From assembly GCA_015494005.1 (NCBI GenBank), contig WGCB01000344.1:1-5137 (forward strand): a stretch of 5,137 bases of DNA. The letters are read 5' to 3'. This stretch comes from Caldilineaceae bacterium. Lineage in GTDB: Bacteria > Chloroflexota > Anaerolineae > Caldilineales > Caldilineaceae. A program made the translations under genes and the position numbers. A model generated the notes under the pieces. The model saw nothing but the letters and a program-made list of their open reading frames with translations, had not been told where the DNA came from and did no database searches. Positions within the stretch are counted from its first letter, which is position 1, and each line of letters opens with the position of its first letter. Below, one piece after another: positions 1 through 4,701 of the stretch.

Positions 1-976
1 CCAGCAGGGTCTTCTGGGCCTCCTCCCGGGTGTGGAGGGTGCCCTTGTAGAGGAGTTCGTCCACGAAGCCGGTCTGGGATTCGTAGTAGGCCCGGCGCTC
101 CCGGATGGGCTCCAGGAAGGCGTTCAGGGCTCGGGCCAGCTTCTCCTTGACCTCCACATCCCCCACTTTGCCGGCCCGGTAGCGTCGTTTCAGCTCCTCC
201 ACCTCCTCCTTGTTGGGGTTGAACATGTCGTGGTAGATGAAGACCGGGTTCCCCTCCACCGTGCCGGGGATGTCCGCCCGGATGCGTTTGGGGTCCGTGT
301 ACATGCCCATGACCTTCTTGCGCACCGTGGCTGCGTCGTCGCTGAGGAAGATGGCGTTGCCCAGGCTCTTGCTCATCTTGGCCTGGCCGTCCGTGCCCAC
401 CAGGGTGCCGCCCACCACGTAGGCCTCGGGCAGGGGGAAGACCTCGCCGTAGGCGTTGTTGAAGCGGCGGGCGATCTGCCGGGCCAGCTCCACGTGGCTC
501 TCGTTGTCCCGGCCCACGGGGACCAGGTGGGCCCGGGGGGTGAAGATGTCCGCGGCCTGGAGGACCGGGTAGCCCAGCAGGTTGTAGGGGATCTGCTCCA
601 TGCCCGCGGCCCGGGCCATGTCCTTGATGGTGGGCAGCTGCTGGAGCCGCTCCACCGTCACCAGCCCGCTGATGAGCAGCTGGAGCTCGTACACCTCGTG
701 CACCGCGGACTGGAGGTAGAAGGTCACCTTCTCCGGATCGATGCCGATGGCCAGGTGGTCCAGGACGATGGCCCGGGCGTTGTCGGCGATCTGGAGGATG
801 TCCTCCTTGGAAGGCTTGGTGGTCAGCATGTGCAGGTCCGCGATGAGGAAGAAGCACTCGTACTTGTCCTGGAAGGCCAGGCGGTGGCGCAGACTGCCCA
901 CGTAGTGGCCCAAGTGCAGCTTCCCCGTGGGGCGGTCCCCGGTCAGGATGCGTTTGCGAGTGGGTTGGTTAGGCAT
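1..976 (-). CDS. trpS: Tryptophanyl-tRNA synthetase (class Ic), 3' end beyond the window
   Basis: This cytoplasmic enzyme activates tryptophan with ATP and charges tRNA-Trp. The minus-strand frame is open from the ATG at 976-974 to the window edge, giving 325 complete codons. The family is usually about 330-345 residues, so only a short C-terminal piece is probably missing. The N-terminus reads [18 protein letters not shown] (residues 12-29), carrying the class I HIGH-type motif as HLGH (21-24). The second signature, KMSKS, is exact at residues 200-204 within [10 protein letters not shown]. Other TrpS-like stretches are [15 protein letters not shown], the segment [17 protein letters not shown], and [15 protein letters not shown], which follow the order of the Rossmann catalytic domain. 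The start is fixed by an AGGAGG seven bases upstream. Its first 34 bases overlap the end of the four-helix-bundle gene in another frame. It is the last visible gene of the T-box-controlled trpE operon. Identification is secure. Confidence 0.97.
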   Translation of the reverse strand, partial: MPNQPTRKRILTGDRPTGKLHLGHYVGSLRHRLAFQDKYECFFLIADLHMLTTKPSKEDILQIADNARAIVLDHLAIGIDPEKVTFYLQSAVHEVYELQLLISGLVTVERLQQLPTIKDMARAAGMEQIPYNLLGYPVLQAADIFTPRAHLVPVGRDNESHVELARQIARRFNNAYGEVFPLPEAYVVGGTLVGTDGQAKMSKSLGNAIFLSDDAATVRKKVMGMYTDPKRIRADIPGTVEGNPVFIYHDMFNPNKEEVEELKRRYRAGKVGDVEVKEKLARALNAFLEPIRERRAYYESQTGFVDELLYKGTLHTREEAQKTLL

Positions 977-1449
977 GAGATATCCTCCTGTGAGAAGACT
1001 TCGTCTTTGAGATTGGAGAACGGGAGATCAGAGAGTGGATCGGCCTTGACCGTGTATCTGGCTCCCGTCTCCCGAAGTGTCGTGTCCGAACGTTGTTCCT
1101 TCAAGGATCGAACGTAGTTGTTGATGCCTTTGGCCAGTGGTTCAAAATGCTCTGCGATGGCCTGCCCACTGGTCAGATCGACAAGCTGTCGTTGATAGGC
1201 TCGGCGCAGCCAAAAGCGGACTTCGAAAAGGCTGCCCCGGGCGTAGTAGAGCATCTGGATTCGTTCCCCGTAGTGGTATCGGCCTTGAGCTTCTGCAATG
1301 TTGGCGCCTACGGAATCCGCTGCCCGAACAAACTGCTCGCCTACCGTTCGCTTCTCAAAATGTTTCCAGGGAGCCACGGTCTTCCAGACTTTGTCCGCCA
1401 GTTTCTCGGCCTCCTGGAACACCCGCAAGTCCACCAGATCCGTTGCCAT
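943..1449 (-). CDS. Four-helix-bundle protein of the 23S rRNA intervening-sequence (S23/bIVP) family
   Basis: The 168-residue protein belongs to the small helical family first seen in ORFs of 23S rRNA intervening sequences; Avd of diversity-generating retroelements has a similar fold. Its biochemical role is unknown. The family signature is clear: [16 protein letters not shown] at the N-terminus, then [45 protein letters not shown], and a last helix around GINNYVRSL. The start at 1449 gives the family-like N-terminus [11 protein letters not shown] and has GGGAG seven bases upstream. An in-frame ATG at 1487-1485 would add 12 residues encoded by repeat DNA and is less likely. The family core ends near LKEQRS; about 45 further residues look unrelated to it, are partly encoded by the left inverted-repeat arm, and run 34 bases into trpS. 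GC is visibly lower than in trpE and trpS, which suggests transfer. It is not inside an rRNA gene here but between trpE and trpS. Confidence 0.9.
   Translation of the reverse strand: MATDLVDLRVFQEAEKLADKVWKTVAPWKHFEKRTVGEQFVRAADSVGANIAEAQGRYHYGERIQMLYYARGSLFEVRFWLRRAYQRQLVDLTSGQAIAEHFEPLAKGINNYVRSLKEQRSDTTLRETGARYTVKADPLSDLPFSNLKDEVFSQEDISCLTNPLANAS
984..989 (-). promoter_or_regulatory. Ribosome binding site of trpS
   Basis: The minus strand carries a full-consensus AGGAGG with seven bases to the trpS ATG. It lies inside the 3' end of the upstream four-helix-bundle coding region, so ribosomes translating that gene pass over it. trpS can initiate independently, but coupling is possible. This site settles the trpS start. 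Confidence 0.88.
1009..1028 (+). repeat. Left arm of a 20-base inverted repeat bracketing the four-helix-bundle gene
   Basis: The plus strand GAGATTGGAGAACGGGAGAT matches the reverse complement of 1455-1474 (GAGATTGGAGATTGGGAGAT) at 18 of 20 positions; only the twelfth and thirteenth bases differ. The match stops abruptly on both sides. The arm lies inside the 3' part of the four-helix-bundle frame and encodes part of its atypical tail. A small perfect palindrome (995-1007, 5-base arms, 3-base centre) abuts its outer edge. Confidence 0.75.
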
Positions 1450-1454
1450 ATGCA

Positions 1455-1474
1455 ATCTCCCAATCTCCAATCTC
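1455..1474 (-). repeat. Right arm of the inverted repeat bracketing the four-helix-bundle gene
   Basis: This is the partner of 1009-1028. It coincides with the last three heptamers of the array and includes the presumed ribosome binding site of the four-helix-bundle gene. In the operon mRNA the two arms could form a stem of about 20 base pairs with one two-base internal mismatch, closing a loop of about 425 bases. Confidence 0.75.
1457..1461 (-). promoter_or_regulatory. Probable ribosome binding site of the four-helix-bundle gene
   Basis: GGGAG on the minus strand lies seven bases before the ATG at 1449-1447 and favours this start over the upstream ATG at 1487. The site is inside the right arm of the inverted repeat. 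If the two arms paired in the mRNA it would be masked. Confidence 0.6.
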
Positions 1475-1520
1475 GCAATCACCATTCAGCAATCGCCATT
1501 CAGCAATCGCCATTCACTTG

Positions 1521-3056
1521 CTATAATCCCCTCTCCGCCTCCTCCACGGCGACGGCCAGGGCCTTGGCCTTGTTCAGGGACTCCTGGTACTCCGCGGTGG
1601 GGTCGCTGTCGGCCACGATGCCCCCGCCAGCCTGGAGGTGACAGGTCTGCCCCTGCATGACGATGGTGCGGATGGTGATGCAGGTGTCCATGGCGCCGTC
1701 GTAGTCGATGTAGCCCACCGCGCCAGCGTAGGGGCCCCGGCGGGTGCCCTCCAGCTCCTCGATGATCTCCATGGCCCGGACCTTGGGCGCCCCGCTCACC
1801 GTGCCCGCGGGGAAGGTGGCCCGGAGCAGGCTGAAGGCGTCGTGCTCCGGCCGGATCTTCCCCCGCACGTCGCTGACGATGTGCATCACGTGGCTGTAGC
1901 GCTCCACTGCCATCATGGTGGGGACGGTCACCGTGCCGTACTCGCAGACCCGGCCCAGGTCGTTCCGGCCCAGGTCCACCAGCATCACGTGCTCCGCCCG
2001 CTCCTTGGGATCGGCCAGGAGCTCCTGGGCCAGGGCCTCGTCCTCCTCCTCGGTGGCGCCCCGCCAGCGGGTGCCGGCGATGGGGTGCAGGTAGGCCTGG
2101 CCATCCTCCAGGCGCACGTGCATCTCCGGGCTGGAGCCGATGATCCGCACCGGCTCCCCGGGGATGCCGGCCACCCCGCTGAAGTCCAGGAAGTACATGT
2201 AGGGGGAGGGGTTGAGCATGCGCAGGGCCCGGTAGATGGTGAAGGGATCCGCCTCCGTTTCCCGACTCAGGCGCTGGCTGAGCACCACCTGGAAGATGTC
2301 CCCCGCGGTGATGTACTCCTTGGCCTTGCGCACGTTGGCCTCGTGCTCTGCCTGGGTGAAGTTGCTGCGCCATTCCGCCCCGCTGCGGCACTCCCGGGGC
2401 ACGGGCGGGACCAGGGGCTTGCGCAGGTCGGCCACGATCTGATCGATGCGGGCCACCGCGTCCGCGTAGGCGGCCCGGAGATCCGCCTCCACCCGCATGT
2501 TGGCGATGATGAGGAGCTTGTGCTGCACGTGATCGAAGACCACCAGGTTGTCCGCGAAGAGGATGACCATGTCCGGCACCGCCAGGTCCCGGCTGGCGGT
2601 GCTGGGCAGCCGCTCCATGAAGCGCACCAGGTCGTAGCCGAAGTAGCCCACCGCGCCGCCGGTAAAGCGGGGCAGGCCGGGCAGGGTCACCGGCCGACGG
2701 CTGGCCATGATCTCCTTCACGATCGTCAGGGGATCCCCCTGGCGGGTCTCCAGCACCGCGCCCCCGGCCGCGCCGATGGTCACCTGGTCCTCAGTGGCCA
2801 CCACGGTCATGGGCGGGTGTACGCCCAGGAAGCTGTAGCGCCCCAGCTGCTCCCCCTTCTCCACCGACTCCAGCAGGAAGCTGGGCCGGGTCTGGGTGGC
2901 GCCGCTCTCCTGGCCCGAGGGGCCGGAGTTGCGCAGCTTCAGGTAGACAGAGACGGGTGTCTCCAGGTCCGCGGGCAGCTCCCGCACGATGGGGATGAGG
3001 TTGCCCTCCTGGGCCAGTTCCCGCACTTCCTCCAGGGTGGGTCGATAGCTCACCAT
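1521..3056 (-). CDS. trpE: Anthranilate synthase component I
   Basis: The 511-residue chorismate-binding subunit converts chorismate plus ammonia, supplied by the TrpG glutaminase, into anthranilate, the first committed step of tryptophan synthesis. The N-terminal domain has the feedback-inhibitor motif LLES (61-64) after ETPVSVYLKL, so tryptophan inhibition is likely retained. The catalytic domain shows FQVVLSQR (255-262), NPSPYMYF (282-289), GSSPE (307-311), PIAGT (325-329), DLGRNDLGRV (361-370), VMHIVSDV with the family's catalytic-region His (about 392), TFPAGTVSGAPKVRAMEII (414-432), and QAGGGIVADSDP (475-486). GTVSGAPK and the LLES segment fit TrpE better than PabB or the isochorismate synthases. 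Length is normal. The start at 3056 is set by an AGGAGA seven bases upstream; the frame is open to 3254, but that stretch is the riboswitch. No trpG fusion is present and no trpG is visible in the window. Expression is expected to rise when tRNA-Trp is uncharged, through the leader. Confidence 0.97.
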   Translation of the reverse strand: MVSYRPTLEEVRELAQEGNLIPIVRELPADLETPVSVYLKLRNSGPSGQESGATQTRPSFLLESVEKGEQLGRYSFLGVHPPMTVVATEDQVTIGAAGGAVLETRQGDPLTIVKEIMASRRPVTLPGLPRFTGGAVGYFGYDLVRFMERLPSTASRDLAVPDMVILFADNLVVFDHVQHKLLIIANMRVEADLRAAYADAVARIDQIVADLRKPLVPPVPRECRSGAEWRSNFTQAEHEANVRKAKEYITAGDIFQVVLSQRLSRETEADPFTIYRALRMLNPSPYMYFLDFSGVAGIPGEPVRIIGSSPEMHVRLEDGQAYLHPIAGTRWRGATEEEDEALAQELLADPKERAEHVMLVDLGRNDLGRVCEYGTVTVPTMMAVERYSHVMHIVSDVRGKIRPEHDAFSLLRATFPAGTVSGAPKVRAMEIIEELEGTRRGPYAGAVGYIDYDGAMDTCITIRTIVMQGQTCHLQAGGGIVADSDPTAEYQESLNKAKALAVAVEEAERGL

Positions 3057-3063
3057 GGTCGTC

Positions 3064-3069
3064 TCTCCT
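3064..3069 (-). promoter_or_regulatory. Ribosome binding site of trpE
   Basis: AGGAGA on the minus strand, seven bases before the ATG at 3056-3054, selects this start over the longer open frame. It lies downstream of the T-box terminator, as expected for a transcriptionally controlled leader. Between it and the terminator is a small hairpin (3092-3108, TGGCAG/CTGCCA arms, five-base loop) of unknown purpose. Confidence 0.85.
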
Positions 3070-3109
3070 CTCGATCCGCTCGATTCCTGGCTGGCAGCGA
3101 GCCTGCCAC

Positions 3110-3166
3110 AAAGAAAGCCCTCGTCCTCAGCGCCCAAGCATCGGCTCGGACTCTGGGGACGAGGGC
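3110..3166 (-). terminator. T-box-controlled intrinsic terminator
   Basis: GCCCTCGTCC (3166-3157) pairs perfectly with GGACGAGGGC (3126-3117). After one mismatch the stem continues with CAG/CTG-type pairs and an inner CCGAG/CTTGG helix. TTTCTTT follows at 3116-3110. The 5' strand includes the CGTCC bases needed by the antiterminator, so the two folds are mutually exclusive, the normal T-box switch. Confidence 0.92.
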
Positions 3167-3230
3167 CTTGTTCGGCTCCCCGCGGTGCCACCCCGTTTAG
3201 ACGGCCTCGGCGGCAAGGGTCCCTTGCATG

Positions 3231-3257
3231 AAAAAACCCCTGCGTGAAACACAAGGG
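3231..3257 (-). terminator. Additional terminator-like hairpin with U6 tract inside the T-box leader
   Basis: On the minus strand, 3257-3249 (CCCTTGTGT) can pair over nine positions with 3245-3237 (ACGCAGGGG), including two G-U pairs, closing a three-base loop. TTTTTT follows at once at 3236-3231. It lies between stem III and the T-box sequence, where a terminator is not standard. Its 5' strand CCCTTG could instead pair with CAAGGG at 3226-3221, which would open the hairpin. Whether it terminates in the cell is inferred, not shown. Confidence 0.55.
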
Positions 3258-3504
3258 TCGTTCCGCCGACAGCCAGTCTCACTCGTCGAGAACAGGAGTC
3301 ATCTCCGATTCTCAGCGCCCAGGTAACGGTGGCGTCTCCGGAGCAACCTACTGACCTGGGGTGATCCCTGGCGTTCGGCGCTCAACTCCCCGGCCCATTC
3401 ACTGCCTGCGCTGCTATCCCATTTCCACCAGCTAGGGACTCTCTGGAACCCGCTTTGGCAGCTACTCTTCCGGTTCACAGTCGTTGCTGCTCGATTGTAA
3501 GCAT

Positions 3505-3533
3505 ACTTTACCCAGCTTTGGGAGCTTTGTCAA
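3505..3533 (-). promoter_or_regulatory. Sigma70-type promoter of the trpE operon
   Basis: The -35 TTGACA (3533-3528) is perfect. A 17-base spacer follows, then the -10 TAAAGT (3510-3505). Transcription should start near 3498, about 30 bases before the first conserved T-box motif, which supports the call. Confidence 0.85.
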
Positions 3534-3712
3534 GATCTGGAGACTCGATCAGACGCGATCTCGATTGCCCTCCGAAACCGCTGTTCCCGGGCTGGCGGCC
3601 GTTGGCGTAGGGGGACTGCTGGGTGGCTGCGCCTCCGCCGCCCTGGTTGAGCTGGTTCGGGCGGCAGCGCAGCCGGATAGCAGTGGGCAGGCGGCGAAGG
3701 CAAAAAACGCGT
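3534..3712. other. Divergent intergenic region between the trp promoter and the membrane-gene promoter
   Basis: No convincing gene is visible on either strand. A short inverted repeat, GCCGCCC (3637-3643) and GGGCGGC (3659-3665) around a 15-base centre containing CTGGTT twice, could be an operator or a chance GC hairpin. It has no T-run, so it is not a terminator. The frame open on the plus strand from 3484 to 3780 starts inside the trp leader, spans the trp promoter and resembles nothing I know. Confidence 0.4.
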
Positions 3713-3741
3713 TTGCCATGGGTTTTGCCCTACAGTACAAT
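3713..3741 (+). promoter_or_regulatory. Probable promoter of the membrane-protein gene pair
   Basis: TTGCCA (3713-3718) is followed after exactly 17 bases by TACAAT (3736-3741). Each element departs from the sigma70 consensus at one or two positions. A start near 3748 would give an untranslated leader of about 100 bases that contains the A-rich tandem repeats. Confidence 0.6.
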
Positions 3742-3792
3742 GGGGCACCCTCAAACAGGCCCGCAGCGATCCACGTGTGACCCCGCGAAGAG

Positions 3793-3831
3793 CACCCGAG
3801 AAAAAACACCCGAGAAAAGCGCCTGAGAAAA
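3793..3831 (+). repeat. Three tandem copies of a 12-base A-rich unit
   Basis: CACCCGAGAAAA occurs at 3793-3804 and 3807-3818. A third copy, CGCCTGAGAAAA (3820-3831), has two changes. The periods are 14 and 13 bases. The repeats end just before the ribosome binding site of the next gene, so they lie in its predicted 5' untranslated region. They could be a repeated protein-binding site or a slippage product. Confidence 0.75.
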
Positions 3832-3833
3832 GC

Positions 3834-3847
3834 AGAGGAAAGAGGAG
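3834..3847 (+). promoter_or_regulatory. Purine-rich ribosome binding region of the membrane-protein gene
   Basis: AGAGGA (3834-3839) lies ten bases and AGGAG (3843-3847) two bases before the ATG at 3850. The first is slightly far and the second too close for the usual 5-9 base spacing. The start is nevertheless favoured because no other in-frame ATG fits the full N-terminal segment. Confidence 0.6.
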
Positions 3848-3849
3848 CG

Positions 3850-4701
3850 ATGGAGACAATCAAACAGTGGTGGTCCAATGATCTCTCGCGGGGTGTGAAG
3901 CTGGTCTTCCTCGTCCTGCTCGCGAACGGCTTGCCCGCTTTCATCATCTTGATGAGCATCCCTGGAAAGACCGAATCGTTCTTTGTCTGGACCGTGCGAC
4001 CGGAAATCAACGCCAGGCTGCTGGGCGTGATGTACAGCAACGCCCTGATGTTGGTTCTGTTCGGGGCATTGCAAAGGAGCTGGGCACGTGTCCGCATCAC
4101 CATGGTGGTCATCACGCTGTTCTCTGTTCTGGCCACTGTGTTGACCTTTTTCTACCTGAAACCCTTCCTGGCCCATCCCTGGTATCACCTGACTTACTGG
4201 CTGACCATGTACCTGGTGCTGTTCGTGGCGGCGCCGTCTGTATTCGTCACCCATGAGAGGAAAGGTGGCGGGCGGCTGCCTGTGTCGATCCCTTTGACCA
4301 GTGCGGCACGAGCGGTGGCAGGGAGTTCCCTGGTCGTTAGCCTTTTCAGCGCGGGGCTCCTCCTGTTTCGGATCGACGTGGTCAACCAGGTGTGGCTTTG
4401 GAAGCTGCCTCCTTTGGTCGGGGGGCTCATCGGCGTGCTCTTCCTCACCCATGCGGCGGCCTATGCCTGGGCGCTGTGGGATGGCGACTGGCTGCGCGTT
4501 CGTCCTATGTTCTGGCAAGCGCCTTTGACCGGCCTGCTCTTCCTTTTGCTCCCCTTGATCCACCCCGCCGACCTGCACCCCGACATGCAGACTGCCGTGA
4601 CGGCGTACACCCTCCTGGCTGGCCTCTTCGTGCTCGCTTACATTGGCGTCATCCTGGGGCAGCGGGCTGTCGAGCAGCGCCTTGCCAGCCATGCCTCGTG
4701 A
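3850..4701 (+). CDS. Polytopic membrane protein of unknown function (about eight TM segments)
   Basis: I do not recognise this 283-residue protein. It is strongly hydrophobic, with about eight likely membrane helices: near 16-37, 55-75, 83-103, 113-133, 156-174, 187-209, 224-238 and 248-270. The N-terminal METIKQWWSNDLSRGVK is polar and amphipathic with no cleavable signal peptide. The C-terminal QRAVEQRLASHAS is short and polar. There is no obvious transporter, peptidase or kinase motif; H109PWYH (109-113) and scattered Trp/His residues are visible, but no pattern is diagnostic. The basic loop HERKGGGR (135-142) is probably cytoplasmic. It is divergent from the trp operon and overlaps the next membrane gene by 11 bases, so the two are probably translated together and may form a complex. 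The coding frame is real by length, composition and ribosome site; function is unknown. Confidence 0.85.
   Translation: METIKQWWSNDLSRGVKLVFLVLLANGLPAFIILMSIPGKTESFFVWTVRPEINARLLGVMYSNALMLVLFGALQRSWARVRITMVVITLFSVLATVLTFFYLKPFLAHPWYHLTYWLTMYLVLFVAAPSVFVTHERKGGGRLPVSIPLTSAARAVAGSSLVVSLFSAGLLLFRIDVVNQVWLWKLPPLVGGLIGVLFLTHAAAYAWALWDGDWLRVRPMFWQAPLTGLLFLLLPLIHPADLHPDMQTAVTAYTLLAGLFVLAYIGVILGQRAVEQRLASHAS

Larger units (their letters stand above)
1453..1515 (-). repeat. Nine-unit heptamer tandem array upstream of the four-helix-bundle gene
   Basis: Read on the minus strand, 1515 to 1453 splits exactly into nine 7-base units: GAATGGC, GATTGCT, GAATGGC, GATTGCT, GAATGGT, GATTGCG, AGATTGG, AGATTGG, GAGATTG. 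The first five alternate two unit types, giving a 14-base higher-order period; the last three shift phase by one or two bases. The array fills the space between the trpE stop (1521-1523) and the four-helix-bundle start codon (1449), with five bases spare on the trpE side and three on the other. There are no spacers, so it is not a CRISPR array. Confidence 0.9.
3110..3498 (-). promoter_or_regulatory. T-box riboswitch (tRNA-Trp sensing) controlling trpE
   Basis: This leader RNA binds tRNA-Trp and allows read-through when the tRNA is uncharged. On the minus strand, in order: an AGTA specifier-loop motif (3466-3463), helix GCTGCC/GGCAGT above it (about 3462-3457 and 3406-3401), distal stem I motifs AGAGAG and GCTGGTGGAAA, then GTGAA-TGG-G, placing a UGG tryptophan codon at 3397-3395 as specifier. 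Stem II spans 3318-3360 (CCCAGGT/ACCTGGG arms with CCGTTA), and a stem III candidate 3288-3313 pairs at 10 of 11 positions. The T-box GGGGTGGCACCGCG is at 3181-3194. Its bulge UGGCACC (3184-3190) offers a C opposite the discriminator base, matching G73 of bacterial tRNA-Trp. GGGG and GCG can pair with CGTCCCC at about 3155-3161 to form the antiterminator, which excludes the terminator. The 5' boundary is inferred from the promoter. Confidence 0.95.

Noticed and set aside
32..1117. Long plus-strand open frame of 361 codons
   Set aside because: It is antisense to trpS and the end of the four-helix-bundle gene. Its His/Val/Gly/Leu-rich low-complexity product is typical of the reverse strand of a GC-rich gene, while the minus strand shows HLGH and KMSKS.
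943..1449. Diversity-generating retroelement (Avd-like gene)
   Set aside because: The fold family is related, but no reverse transcriptase, template repeat or variable target gene is in the window, and the sequence looks like the 23S intervening-sequence branch.
1450..1487. Upstream ATG of the four-helix-bundle gene at 1487-1485
   Set aside because: It would add 12 residues encoded by the heptamer array; the ATG at 1449 has a correctly spaced GGGAG and gives the usual family N-terminus.
1453..1515. CRISPR array
   Set aside because: Units are seven bases with no unique spacers, and no cas gene is visible.
1638..3200. Plus-strand open frame of 520 codons
   Set aside because: It is the antisense shadow of trpE and its leader, with biased His/Gly/Ala/Val composition and no recognisable domain; it crosses the T-box.
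3057..3254. N-terminal extension of trpE by 66 codons
   Set aside because: The added residues are encoded by the T-box, terminator and leader, and a good ribosome binding site precedes the ATG at 3056.
3180..3498. Classical trp leader-peptide attenuator
   Set aside because: No short frame with tandem Trp codons and its own ribosome site was found; the T-box elements explain the leader fully.
3484..3780. Plus-strand open frame of 98 codons
   Set aside because: It covers the trp promoter and the predicted promoter of the membrane genes, lacks a ribosome binding site and looks like nothing known.
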